Shown piece by piece: positions 9,263-17,602 of a stretch of 64,000 nt of DNA (the first letter of the stretch is position 1; every line of letters begins with the position of its first letter). The position numbers and the translations under genes are program-made. The notes beneath the pieces are model-generated. The model did not search any database and was not told the origin of the DNA. It saw nothing but the letters and a program-made list of their open reading frames with translations. The DNA is from Lactobacillus sp. CBA3605. Lineage in GTDB: Bacteria; Bacillota; Bacilli; Lactobacillales; Lactobacillaceae. The stretch is from contig NZ_CP027190.1 in NCBI RefSeq assembly GCF_002970915.1, forward strand, positions 1,364,001 through 1,428,000. The letters run 5' to 3'.

Positions 9263-9502
9263 TTAGTTCATTTTAATTTGATCTAAAGCTTTGATCAAGT
9301 ACTCAAAATTAGTACTGTTAGTAAACTTGAATTGATTTGACTCAAGTTTGTTAAACTTTTCTATCAAGAAGTAAGCTTGTAAATAACGTTTTAAGCCATC
9401 TTTGCTGGCTCGTAAATCATCTTCAGCCTTTAAGTTGGAACCACTCACGACGGCACGAGCAAACTTGTCTGGATCAATCATTACCTTTTTATCTTTTGCC
9501 AT
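9263..9502 (-). CDS. small hypothetical protein, 79 residues
   Basis: I do not recognise the family. The protein is charged (Lys- and Asp-rich N-terminus MAKDKKVMIDPDKFARA), has no membrane segment or signal peptide, and looks mainly helical with an aromatic middle (RYLQAYFLIEKFNKL). The gene is well supported: ATG at 9502 with GAGGG upstream, and a good sigma-A promoter (TTGACG at 9556-9561, 17-base spacer, TATGAT at 9533-9538). A 20-base imperfect palindrome covers the -10 region, so transcription is probably controlled. It is likely transcribed alone. Function cannot be inferred. Confidence 0.65.
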   Translation of the reverse strand: MAKDKKVMIDPDKFARAVVSGSNLKAEDDLRASKDGLKRYLQAYFLIEKFNKLESNQFKFTNSTNFEYLIKALDQIKMN

Positions 9503-9520
9503 TATTAACCCTCATTTCCC

Positions 9521-9561
9521 TATATGGTAACTATCATATAAATCGAAATGATTACCGTCAA
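9521..9561 (-). promoter_or_regulatory. promoter and palindromic operator of the 79-residue gene
   Basis: On the minus strand TTGACG (9556-9561), a 17-base spacer and TATGAT (9533-9538) form a sigma-A promoter. The bases 9521-9540 make an inverted repeat with arms TATATGRTA / TAYCATATA that overlaps the -10 element, the usual place for a repressor site. Confidence 0.6.
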
Positions 9562-9627
9562 CAAGGTTTCCAGCAAGAAACGTAAAATCAATATTAAAAA
9601 ACTTAAAATTTGCCACTACCCGCTATC

Positions 9628-9641
9628 GCAAAGCGCTTACA
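9628..9641. promoter_or_regulatory. possible cre-like site
   Basis: On the minus strand TGTAAGCGCTTTGC fits the catabolite-responsive element TGWAANCGNTNWCA except for the last two bases. It lies just after the DUF1694 stop and about 65 bases upstream of the -35 of the 79-residue gene. The distance makes a role uncertain. Confidence 0.35.
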
Positions 9642-9649
9642 TTAATGTC

Positions 9650-10105
9650 TCATAAATGTCGAAGCCAAGATCGTAATCGCCTTGATTTAACTTTTTCCGC
9701 CTCACAGGTTGGCGCCGGAAAGCGTTCATCAATATTAACATTAACAACATTTAAGGCACAATCTGAACATAAAATAATAGCAGCATTGTCCCAATCATGA
9801 TGATAATATTGACTATTTCTGATTGCAAACGGTACGCTAACTGATTGGGCTAATTTAACATAGCGACTTAAAATATCACTATCCAACTTAGCATGTATCA
9901 ACAAACCTAGGTTCTCTCGTCTTTGTAATTCTGATAAAATCTCGGTCGAAAAGTCTCGTTGCAAGGCTTGACGGAAACTTATTCTCAAATCAATCCGTTC
10001 TTGAAAAGTTCCTAAGCAACGATTTTGTTCATCCGGATGTAACAGCGGCGTTCCAAATAATGCGTTTTGCAAACGTTTATCCATCGCTTGATCATTGTCA
10101 GCCAT
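9650..10105 (-). CDS. DUF1694 (YueI-like) protein
   Basis: This 151-residue protein matches the DUF1694/YueI pattern: LQNALFGTPLLHPDEQNRCLGTFQERIDL near the N-terminus, followed by a Rossmann-like fold with LLIHAKLDSDILSRYVKLAQS. Family members are small cytoplasmic proteins of unknown function, widespread in Bacilli. The start ATG at 10105 has GGGTGAT upstream. It lies 78 bases after the kdgK-like kinase and may be co-transcribed with it. The link to sugar metabolism is only by position. Confidence 0.8.
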   Translation of the reverse strand: MADNDQAMDKRLQNALFGTPLLHPDEQNRCLGTFQERIDLRISFRQALQRDFSTEILSELQRRENLGLLIHAKLDSDILSRYVKLAQSVSVPFAIRNSQYYHHDWDNAAIILCSDCALNVVNVNIDERFPAPTCEAEKVKSRRLRSWLRHL

Positions 10106-10183
10106 GGGTAATCACCCCTACTCAAGAAATCCAATCTTTCAAGTTAACTAATCAACTAAATTTTGACGAAATTAGAGCTAAGC

Positions 10184-11203
10184 CTAACGATTCATTGCCG
10201 ACGCACCGGAATCCATCAACCCACTAATTTCAGCTTCACTAACTAAGTTCAAGTCACCACTAACTGTCAGCTTCAAGACACTAGCTGCAATGGCGTAATT
10301 GACTTGTTTTTGACCATCAAAACCATGGAGAAAACCATGCAATAAGCCCGCACCAAAGGCATCACCACTAGCCACACCTTCATACACGTGCAACTGGTAA
10401 ACGGGACTTTCATAGAACCGACCATCACGTAAGGTCAAAGCAGACCAAAGACTGTCTTCAACTGAGTTAATATTCCGTAAGATGCTGGCAACCGTATGCA
10501 CATTCGGATACTTATCGGTAACGGCATTCATGCCGACTTTGAAGCTTTCTTTTTGATCAATCCCATGAGCCATATTACCATCAAAGGCTTTAATCCCTAA
10601 GCTTGATTCAAAATCTTCATCATTAGCAAGGCAAACGTTAACGTATGGCATAACCTTAGCTGAAAAGGCTTGTGCTTCAACAGGGGTCCACATCTTACCA
10701 CGATAGTTGGTATCAAAAATAACCGTAATTTGATGTTTAGCACAGTATTTAACCGCTTTCAAAATTGCCGATTGCAATTCATTTGAAATCGCTGCGGTAA
10801 TCCCTGAAAAGTAGAAGTAGTCAATGTCTGATAACAGATTCTCCCAGTCAAAGTCAGCAGCCTTCGATGTGGCAAAAGAACTTTCAGCACGATCATAAAC
10901 CACGTTAGTCCCACGAACACTGGTACCTTTTTCAAAGAAATAAATCCCTAATCGTGGCCCTCCACGTAAAACTTTATGAGTATCAACGCCAAATTTGCGC
11001 AAAGTTCCTAGGGCTGAATCACCTAATAGATTCTCTGGAAATTTAGTGACATAAGCAGCTTGATCGCCTTGCAATGACAATGAAACTGCCACGTTGGCTT
11101 CGGCACCACCATAAGTAGCTTCAAAACGGTCACTTTGTAAAATTCGTTTACTCTCACTTGGCTTTAGTCGTAACATCATTTCGCCAAAAGTTAAAACTTT
11201 CAT
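10184..11203 (-). CDS. kdgK: PfkB-family sugar kinase, probable 2-keto-3-deoxygluconate kinase
   Basis: This 339-residue cytoplasmic kinase has the PfkB fold: MKVLTFGEMMLRLKP, GGAEANVAVSLSLQG (31-45), VIFDTNYRGKMW (161-172) and the C-terminal ATP/catalytic motif VASGDAFGAG with Asp281. Sequence and context fit phosphorylation of 2-keto-3-deoxygluconate to KDPG. The anion-hole segment reads ASGD where most family members have GAGD or GGGD, so activity or specificity may differ from the second copy at 25890. The protein also lacks the usual DTxGAGD lead-in. It follows the galactose-binding-like gene by 75 bases and precedes the DUF1694 gene. No kduI/kdgA copy sits beside it, so it must feed the shared aldolase at 32442. 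Confidence 0.82.
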   Translation of the reverse strand: MKVLTFGEMMLRLKPSESKRILQSDRFEATYGGAEANVAVSLSLQGDQAAYVTKFPENLLGDSALGTLRKFGVDTHKVLRGGPRLGIYFFEKGTSVRGTNVVYDRAESSFATSKAADFDWENLLSDIDYFYFSGITAAISNELQSAILKAVKYCAKHQITVIFDTNYRGKMWTPVEAQAFSAKVMPYVNVCLANDEDFESSLGIKAFDGNMAHGIDQKESFKVGMNAVTDKYPNVHTVASILRNINSVEDSLWSALTLRDGRFYESPVYQLHVYEGVASGDAFGAGLLHGFLHGFDGQKQVNYAIAASVLKLTVSGDLNLVSEAEISGLMDSGASAMNR

Positions 11204-11277
11204 CTTGACACACCCAATCTAATTTTTAAATATTATATTCCTGATATTTTCTATAATAGCCTTTTTTAAAACGCGCG

Positions 11278-12108
11278 TTAAGCCTTATTGTAACCGTATA
11301 CTTCAATTTGAGTGAGTGCTGTAAATTCAGCACTATTTTTGGCTTTTTTCAAATTATTCAATACTATTTTTTGCGTCACGTGAGCTGGAAACTTTAACGT
11401 TTGCAACTCAGCGGTCGCAGTCGTTGGACAATCAATCGTGGTGCCATCATCAAATCCCAACGTCACTTGATCCCAATAACCATCATGATCCCATTCCAAA
11501 TGATCATGACGTAGCATTAATTTAACGCAATCAACGGTCACACGATGTGCAAATTCAATTGTTAAAGCTGCATCTGACTGTTGATGAATACCCCATGAAC
11601 CGTAAGGATACGAGCCATGCGAAATATTCGCCAGTTTTCCATCAATCGCATTTTGCGCAATAAAGGCCGGATTCGTTTCAGCCGTCACATTCGTCACCGC
11701 ATGTGGGTAAGCACCAGTATCAGCCTTTTGATCGTGAGGGTTGAGGGCTAAATTACGATAAGCCGTTATTTCAACTGTCGTTGCTTTGCGAACCATAACA
11801 TAGTGCCGCTCAGAAGAGAAAGCGGTATCAATTTGATGCTTATCAGTCGCAACTGTGTACGTCCAACTTGGCTGTGCCAAATAAATCAAGGTTGGGGCTA
11901 GAGTTTCATCCAATTGAACCCAGATATACTGTCCACCTTGATCCAAGTCAACCTGAATCTTTTCACCCATCTGCCAAACCATGTTCTTAAGTCCTAAAAC
12001 TGCTAAGTCAGTGCCAGTCACTTGATACGGCTTGCTAACCTTATCGTATGAAAAGACTCCTTGTTTAACCTGTCCAGCTTGATCCAATAATTTAATTGTA
12101 ATTTTCAA
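11278..12108 (-). CDS. galactose-binding-like / carbohydrate-binding domain protein
   Basis: This 276-residue protein has a beta-rich N-terminal half and a C-terminal half of the F5/8 type C-like jelly-roll type: NLALNPHD, then NPAFIAQNAIDGKLANISHGSYPYGSWGI, a VDCVKLMLRHDH strand and a terminal EIEVYGY-like strand (TQIEVYGYN). Such folds bind sugars. No signal peptide or membrane segment is present, so it is probably cytoplasmic, which is unusual for a carbohydrate-binding protein. It could be a sugar-modifying accessory protein or an uncharacterised enzyme. ATG at 12108 has GGAGG upstream. It heads a leftward group with the kinase and DUF1694 gene. Confidence 0.6.
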   Translation of the reverse strand: MKITIKLLDQAGQVKQGVFSYDKVSKPYQVTGTDLAVLGLKNMVWQMGEKIQVDLDQGGQYIWVQLDETLAPTLIYLAQPSWTYTVATDKHQIDTAFSSERHYVMVRKATTVEITAYRNLALNPHDQKADTGAYPHAVTNVTAETNPAFIAQNAIDGKLANISHGSYPYGSWGIHQQSDAALTIEFAHRVTVDCVKLMLRHDHLEWDHDGYWDQVTLGFDDGTTIDCPTTATAELQTLKFPAHVTQKIVLNNLKKAKNSAEFTALTQIEVYGYNKA

Positions 12109-12869
12109 TCTAATTCCTCCTTAGTCAATCTAGGCCATCTTTTCAGACCAACTTTCAGTGTACCCGATTTAAACTCATTTCACACCCCAGTACATCTAAA
12201 TTACTGTCCAAATCACCATAAAATCAACACATTCCTCTTCAATCGTAATATGGCTTTGCCAAATAAATAATCGTCGTAAATCAAGGACACTTCATAAGTT
12301 TTTGGTCGACAATAAATCTCCATACCAACAATAATGCCATCCTCGATTAGTTGCTAGTTCTCATAATAACTGACAATTGTCCAGATGATTTTAATCGTAT
12401 CTTGCCGATATGGCGACTATTGTTGCTTTAATAATGGCTCCACAAAAGCTAATAAAACTGCTAATAGAGTATCATTAGTCAACTGACACTACTGACTAAA
12501 ATAATCCACAAGCCATTTAGCAATAGCTACGAAAAGAGCTTTAAATCGCTGTGATTAAACGCTATCAAGAAACTAATTAGCACTCAGAGATTGAATTTCA
12601 CTCAATTTTCTGCTCAGTTGTATTTTAATCCGTTCACCACTTTTAAGATCTATACCGGTATGTATCTCAGACCATAAAAAGTGTATCCACAATCAATCAG
12701 ACAAGTAGCCCCAAATTTTTCAACTGAATTTAGTGACCGAACAAACCATTAATTATTAACACATTTAGGCTAATAATTGCCGTGATTGCTGGTCTTTCGC
12801 TCTTAACTCACACTATAAACTTTCTATATGGTCATCAAAATCATTTTATTGGTTTTCACACGAAGACAA
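12109..12869. other. decayed coding remnant upstream of the MFS operon
   Basis: About 760 bases hold no intact gene. On the minus strand, between about 12180 and 12660, short open stretches in shifting frames (for example TNDTLLAVLLAFVEPLLKQQ, then QLIEDGIIVGMEIYC and KTYEVSLIYDDYLFGKAILR) suggest a degraded gene with several stops. I cannot identify the family. The rest is featureless A+T-rich sequence before the promoter at 12870. Confidence 0.45.
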
Positions 12870-12898
12870 TTGACAGCGCTTACATATGGTGTTAGTTT
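12870..12898 (+). promoter_or_regulatory. promoter with overlapping cre site, MFS-DUF2264-GH88 operon
   Basis: TTGACA (12870-12875), a 17-base spacer and TAGTTT (12893-12898) form a sigma-A promoter. The bases 12871-12884 read TGACAGCGCTTACA, a cre-like site with one mismatch to the consensus, overlapping the -35 element. CcpA binding there would block RNA polymerase when glucose is present. Confidence 0.75.
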
Positions 12899-12910
12899 TA
12901 AATCGTTGTT

Positions 12911-12934
12911 TTTTAGTTAAACGTTTAACTAAAA
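12911..12934. promoter_or_regulatory. 24-bp perfect palindrome, LacI-type operator
   Basis: The 24 bases form a perfect palindrome with half-site TTTTAGTTAAAC and a central CG, the classic LacI-family operator layout. It starts 12 bases after the -10 element, so a bound repressor would block transcription start. The LacI regulator at 17603, just after the operon, is the likely binder. Confidence 0.75.
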
Positions 12935-13001
12935 CAATTATTAAGGACTTAATAATTTCAAGTCGTACTTAGTCGGCCTCATTCGGTACACTAACGACTT
13001 A

Positions 13002-13025
13002 CTAGAATTATCGCGCGAATTCTAG
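13002..13025 (+). promoter_or_regulatory. leader stem-loop before the MFS gene
   Basis: Perfect 8-base arms CTAGAATT and AATTCTAG flank a loop with CGCG in the 5' leader, 60 bases before the MFS start codon. It could affect mRNA stability or translation. No terminator-like T tract follows. Confidence 0.35.
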
Positions 13026-13084
13026 AGTTACATCGCAATGATCAGTTTTTTTCAACAAGTCAAACATATTTAGGAGCGAAAACA

Positions 13085-14371
13085 ATGGCCGATAAAAATC
13101 AAAAACCGACTTCAAGTGTCGTCGGCAAAATAACTAACGCAAAAATTAAAGATTCAGAACAACCCAAATTACCCTGGCTAGTTTCCTCAGCAATGTTCCT
13201 CGCACCACTTTGCTGGTATGGCCCCGTTGTTGGGGCGCGTAACGTTTTATTACCGCAATTATTTAGTCAAATTGATCCTGCTAATAAGGTTTGGGCAGTT
13301 GGCCTGTTAGCCACGGTCGCCACAATTACTAGTGCGATTACTAATCTTGCCTTTGGGGCCCTTTCAGATGTGACCCGAACCCGTTTTGGTAAACGAAAAC
13401 CTTATATTGTTTTAGGTGCTGTTGTGATGGCGGTACTTTTAGCCGTTATCGCCAACATTTCTTCGATTAAAGCTATTATATTTATTTGGATTATTGCCGC
13501 AGCCGGTGAAAATGCCATTGCGGCTGCGATGTACCCACAAATTTCCGATCGAGTTGCTCCAAAATGGCGCGGAACCGTGTCGACCTTCTATGGCGTTGGA
13601 TTTACCATCGCACAACAAGGCTTCGCTTTGATTGCTGCTCAATTCTTAGGCAATGTTAAAGTGGGGATCTACGTCATGGCTGCTACTTCCATCGTTCTTT
13701 CAATTGTTCATGTTTTATTGATGAATGAAAAAGACAACCTAGTCGAAGACCATATTCCGTTAAACAAAGAAACTTTGAAAAAGTACTTCTTTTTCCCAAC
13801 TGAAGATGCCCGTGACTTCTATCTCGCACTCAGTGGTAAATTCTTCATGGTGGTCGGTTCAACAATCGTCACGACTTTTGAACTCTATATTTTTACTGAT
13901 TACATCGGTCAAAGCACTAGTGACGCCGGCCGTTCAATTTCAATTTTCTCATCAATTATGTTATTTATCGGGGTCTTCTTTGCACTCGTTAGTGGGCCAT
14001 TAGCTGATAAACTAAATCGAGTTAAAATGCCCGTCGTCATTGCCACCTTTGCGTTAGGGATTGCTGCGTTATTCCCACTATTTGCTAAAGCCGCTTGGGC
14101 GATGTTTGCTTACGCCGTAATTGCTGCTTTTGGTAATGGTCTTTATAACTCTGTCGATGGTGCTTTAAACATGGATGTGTTACCTTCTTCCGATACTGCC
14201 GGTAAAGATTTGGGCCTGATTAATTTAGCGAACACTTTAGGCCAAATGCTTGGTGCCATTGTTGCCGCAGCCATCGTCGGGAGTTTCGGCTACCAAGCCA
14301 TCTTTATCTTTGCCGTTATTATGGAGATCATCGGTGGGATCTTAATTGCCGCTATCCGTCGTGTTCGTTAA
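13085..14371 (+). CDS. MFS sugar transporter
   Basis: This 428-residue integral membrane protein has about twelve hydrophobic helices and the MFS loop motif GALSDVTRTRFGKRKPYIVLG between helices 2 and 3 (about 85-106). The N-terminal cytoplasmic segment of about 35 residues is polar. ATG at 13085 has AGGAGCG upstream. It is the first gene of the operon with DUF2264 and GH88, so it most likely imports an unsaturated-uronate disaccharide or glucuronide by proton or sodium symport. This gives a PTS-independent uptake route beside the two PTS systems. Its exact substrate cannot be read from the sequence. Expression is under cre and a LacI-type operator. Confidence 0.85.
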   Translation: MADKNQKPTSSVVGKITNAKIKDSEQPKLPWLVSSAMFLAPLCWYGPVVGARNVLLPQLFSQIDPANKVWAVGLLATVATITSAITNLAFGALSDVTRTRFGKRKPYIVLGAVVMAVLLAVIANISSIKAIIFIWIIAAAGENAIAAAMYPQISDRVAPKWRGTVSTFYGVGFTIAQQGFALIAAQFLGNVKVGIYVMAATSIVLSIVHVLLMNEKDNLVEDHIPLNKETLKKYFFFPTEDARDFYLALSGKFFMVVGSTIVTTFELYIFTDYIGQSTSDAGRSISIFSSIMLFIGVFFALVSGPLADKLNRVKMPVVIATFALGIAALFPLFAKAAWAMFAYAVIAAFGNGLYNSVDGALNMDVLPSSDTAGKDLGLINLANTLGQMLGAIVAAAIVGSFGYQAIFIFAVIMEIIGGILIAAIRRVR

Positions 14372-14414
14372 GTTATCATAAGCTGTCATTATGAAAGGAA
14401 CAGTGAGCTAAACG

Positions 14415-16271
14415 ATGAACCATTTCAATAGTCAACTTAAAGACAACCCATTAAAGACACGAACTGATTATGTCCAAGCATTATTATCCTTGGTCAAACC
14501 GGTCTACGCACTTATGGCGGATGAAAAAAAGCTCGGTCGCGTTCATATCAGTGATTCTGGCTCAGTTTACGATGAACAGCGCCGCGAAATCGAAGGTTTT
14601 TTACGCACACTTTGGGGTATTGGCCCGCTCTGTAGCACTGCTGAACGTGCTGAGCAATATCGCCAATACTTTACGCCAGCAACCCAAGGTATTGTTGCTG
14701 GTTGTGACCCAAAATCACAATTCTATTGGGGAGACCTGACCGATTATGACCAACTCTTTGTCGAAATGGGTTCATTAGCCACCATGCTCATCTTAACAAA
14801 GCCGTTCTTCTATGATCGATTGACCCCTACAGAACAACAAAATATTTATCACTGGTTGGATCAAATCAACCACCGCAAGATTCCACAAACGAATTGGCTC
14901 TTTTTTCGGGTTTTGGTTAATACCTTTTTCGAAAAAGCACAGTTAACTGATGTGACTGACCAAATTGATCAGGACCTAACAGCTCTCGATAGTTATTACC
15001 TTGAAGATGGTTGGTATTTTGACGGCTACCGCAATCAAATCGACTACTATATTCCATTTGCCATGCAATACTACGGTATCTTGTACAGCATCCTAGCCAC
15101 GGACAAAACTGAATCACATGTGGCTAAATTTGCTCAGCGTGCGCAACTATTTTCTAAAACATTTAAGAATTGGTTTGTTAAAAACGGGACGGCCCTGCCA
15201 TTCGGCCGCAGTCAAACTTACCGCTTTGCACAATCGGCTTTTTGGGCTGCCAGCGCCTTTGCTAGGCTTCCTGTCACATCGACGGTTCAAGCTGAAGGCA
15301 AATATTTACTCGGAGCAAACATGCATCAGTGGTTTAGCTTGCCGATTTTCACCAGTGATAACTTGTTAAGTATCGGTTACGGCTATCCCAACTTAGTCTT
15401 TGCTGAAGGTTACAATGCCCCGGGGTCGCCTTATTGGGCTTTGAAAAATTTCATTGTCTTAGCCTTACCCGATGATGATTCCTTCTGGCAGTTACCAACC
15501 ACAATACCAAGTTTTCCGGTTCAAACAGTTAATCAAGCGTCACGCATGCTCCTTGTTCACGCTGATCAGGGTCAGGAACTCCAAGCCTTTACAGCTGGTC
15601 AACATTCTCACGAACATGCTCATGGCGAAGATAAGTACGAAAAATACGTCTATTCCACGACTTTTGGCTTTAGTGTTAAGAAGGGTAGCGTCTTGCCTAA
15701 GCAGGGTGCCTACGACAATACCCTAGCCATTAGTGAAAGTGAAACCGATTATCGGACAGCCTTTGGCTATCAAAAGTTTGCCATCCATGATGATTACGTT
15801 TATTCCCAATGGCAGCCTTGGTCAGATGTCACGATCGATAACTTTATTGTGCCAGTATATCCTTGGCACATCCGTATTCATCTGATTCAAACAGCACGCA
15901 CTTTGAACTTATTGGAAGGTAGTTTCAGTGCACCCAACGGTGGCGTTGCGTTAACAACTACCGAGCCCCAACAGGCCATCTACAATAGTTCCGTTGGTGC
16001 AACTGGCATTGTCGGTTTAACGCCGAACTTAACAGCCAATATCAGTGAACCGGAACCAAATACGAATGTCTTTTTCCCCAAGACAGCTTTGCCACTAATC
16101 AGTGGGACGGTCACCCCAGGTAAACAACTGGTGATCACCGCTTGTCTAGGGGCTGCTCATCAACAAGCTGACGCTGTGCCACCTATGACCGTTAATCTCG
16201 ACGGCCAACTCGCACACATCACCATCGGGTCACAACACTTAGACGTGACCCTCAACGAACTAGCAAATTAA
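14415..16271 (+). CDS. DUF2264 domain glycoside hydrolase-like protein
   Basis: This 618-residue protein matches DUF2264: an N-terminal alpha/alpha-toroid (RREIEGFLRTLWGIGPL near 53-70; FWGDLTDYDQLFVEMG; QTNWLFFRVLVNTFFEK; DGWYFDGYRNQIDYYIPFAMQYYG) followed by a beta-rich C-terminal domain from about residue 390. From memory, the family was placed in CAZy as GH154 with a beta-glucuronidase member from an arabinogalactan system of Bacteroides; this should be checked. There is no signal peptide, so it acts in the cytoplasm. Between an MFS transporter and a GH88 gene it probably removes a uronic acid or processes the same oligosaccharide. ATG at 14415 lies 44 bases after the MFS stop. Confidence 0.8.
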   Translation: MNHFNSQLKDNPLKTRTDYVQALLSLVKPVYALMADEKKLGRVHISDSGSVYDEQRREIEGFLRTLWGIGPLCSTAERAEQYRQYFTPATQGIVAGCDPKSQFYWGDLTDYDQLFVEMGSLATMLILTKPFFYDRLTPTEQQNIYHWLDQINHRKIPQTNWLFFRVLVNTFFEKAQLTDVTDQIDQDLTALDSYYLEDGWYFDGYRNQIDYYIPFAMQYYGILYSILATDKTESHVAKFAQRAQLFSKTFKNWFVKNGTALPFGRSQTYRFAQSAFWAASAFARLPVTSTVQAEGKYLLGANMHQWFSLPIFTSDNLLSIGYGYPNLVFAEGYNAPGSPYWALKNFIVLALPDDDSFWQLPTTIPSFPVQTVNQASRMLLVHADQGQELQAFTAGQHSHEHAHGEDKYEKYVYSTTFGFSVKKGSVLPKQGAYDNTLAISESETDYRTAFGYQKFAIHDDYVYSQWQPWSDVTIDNFIVPVYPWHIRIHLIQTARTLNLLEGSFSAPNGGVALTTTEPQQAIYNSSVGATGIVGLTPNLTANISEPEPNTNVFFPKTALPLISGTVTPGKQLVITACLGAAHQQADAVPPMTVNLDGQLAHITIGSQHLDVTLNELAN

Positions 16272-16290
16272 AAATTAGCGAGGAATTAAC

Positions 16291-17424
16291 ATGGAAAATT
16301 ATCAAGTATTTGCAGAACAAACATTGCATAAAGTGACCAGTAAAATGGCCGCCGTTATTAACCGAAACACCGGTATTATTCCCTATACCACGGATGACCA
16401 GCACCAATTCATTAACGTTTATCAGCAAGACCCTTTTTGGTGGACTAACGGATTCTGGGGCGGCATTATGTGGGAACTGTACCATTTGACCAGTAACCAT
16501 ATTTACCGTGAACAAGCCCTCGAAGTGGAGCATAAACTAGACGGCAACTTAATGTCAGCGGTACATTTAGACCACGACAATGGCTTTAAATGGTTATTGA
16601 CCGCTGTTGCCCATTTTCAAGACGACCAAGATGAAACCGCTCACAATCGAGCTTTGTTAGCTGCCAACAATATGGCCGGTCGCTTCAATTTAGCCGGTCA
16701 CTATTTCAGAGCTTGGAATGACGAAGATGGTCGTAATCGTGCCGACTTGGCTATTATTGACTGTCTGATGAACCTTCCCTTACTCTATTGGGCTAGTGAC
16801 ACAGAAAAAGATCCCCGGTTTAAACAAATGGCCTATGCCCATGCTTTAACCACTCAGAAATACATGATTCGGCCAGATGGCTCTGTAAAACATATTGCGG
16901 TCTTTAATCCTGAAACTGGAGATTACTTACATTCTCAAGGTGGTCAAGGCTACGGTCATGGTTCTTCTTGGACTCGTGGTCAAGCCTGGGGAATTTACGG
17001 CTTTGCACTCAGCTATATTCATACAAAAGACCGTTCCTTCTTAGCAACTGCGCAACAAATTGCCAATTACTTTATTGCTAATATTCCAGCAAGCAATAAA
17101 ATCCCAATTGATTTTCGTCAACCAGCTGAGCCTTGGTTGGAAGACGCTTCAGCGGCAGCTATTGCTGCAAGTGGCTTATTAACACTCGCAGACCAAGTCA
17201 ACCCAGCTGACCAAGCAATCTATCGTGAGGCTGCCGGACGGATCCTTAAGACCTTAACTGACACTGGAGCTGATTGGGACACGACCCATGATGCTTTCGT
17301 TACCCATTGCTCTGCTGAATACCATGAAGACCGCCACGAATATCCAATCATCTACGCTGATTACTTCTTTGTTGAAGCACTCATGAAATTGGCTCATAAA
17401 GATACCGTCTTTAATCCTTGGTAA
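16291..17424 (+). CDS. unsaturated glucuronyl hydrolase (GH88), MFS operon copy
   Basis: This 377-residue protein carries the GH88 pattern: FWWTNGFWGGIMWELYH (49-65), LDHDNGFKW with Asp96, LAIIDCLMN with Asp157, and GHGSSWTRGQAWGIYGF. Both catalytic Asp residues are present. It resembles the copy at 1582 more than the one at 21427 in these motifs. It is cytoplasmic and would release unsaturated uronate from a disaccharide imported by the MFS transporter. ATG at 16291 has GAGGAA upstream, 19 bases after the DUF2264 stop, so it is the last gene of the operon and is followed by a clear terminator. Confidence 0.93.
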   Translation: MENYQVFAEQTLHKVTSKMAAVINRNTGIIPYTTDDQHQFINVYQQDPFWWTNGFWGGIMWELYHLTSNHIYREQALEVEHKLDGNLMSAVHLDHDNGFKWLLTAVAHFQDDQDETAHNRALLAANNMAGRFNLAGHYFRAWNDEDGRNRADLAIIDCLMNLPLLYWASDTEKDPRFKQMAYAHALTTQKYMIRPDGSVKHIAVFNPETGDYLHSQGGQGYGHGSSWTRGQAWGIYGFALSYIHTKDRSFLATAQQIANYFIANIPASNKIPIDFRQPAEPWLEDASAAAIAASGLLTLADQVNPADQAIYREAAGRILKTLTDTGADWDTTHDAFVTHCSAEYHEDRHEYPIIYADYFFVEALMKLAHKDTVFNPW

Positions 17425-17433
17425 TTAACTTCA

Positions 17434-17483
17434 AAACTAGCGTCATAACGTGGTGCCTCCCATGTTATGACGCTGGTTTTAGT
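17434..17483 (+). terminator. rho-independent terminator after the MFS-DUF2264-GH88 operon
   Basis: Arms CTAGCGTCATAAC and GTTATGACGCTGG flank a short loop and are followed by TTTTAGTTT. It separates the operon from the LacI gene, which has its own promoter. Confidence 0.85.
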
Positions 17484-17548
17484 TTACCCTATGCCAACTT
17501 TGCACCACAGACGGTCTCTGTAAGTTACGACTGAATCCACAGCTTATC

Positions 17549-17577
17549 TTGACTTTAACCAAAATCATATCTAGACT
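17549..17577 (+). promoter_or_regulatory. promoter of the LacI regulator gene
   Basis: TTGACT (17549-17554), a 17-base spacer and TAGACT (17572-17577) lie 25 bases before the LacI start codon. Confidence 0.6.
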
Positions 17578-17602
17578 TTAAAGAAAAGAATGGAGGCGGA
17601 TC

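Noticed and set aside
12911..12934. Possible CRISPR or phage attachment repeat
   Set aside because: A single palindrome directly after a promoter and next to a LacI-controlled operon is better explained as an operator; no CRISPR-like spaced repeats were seen anywhere in the window.
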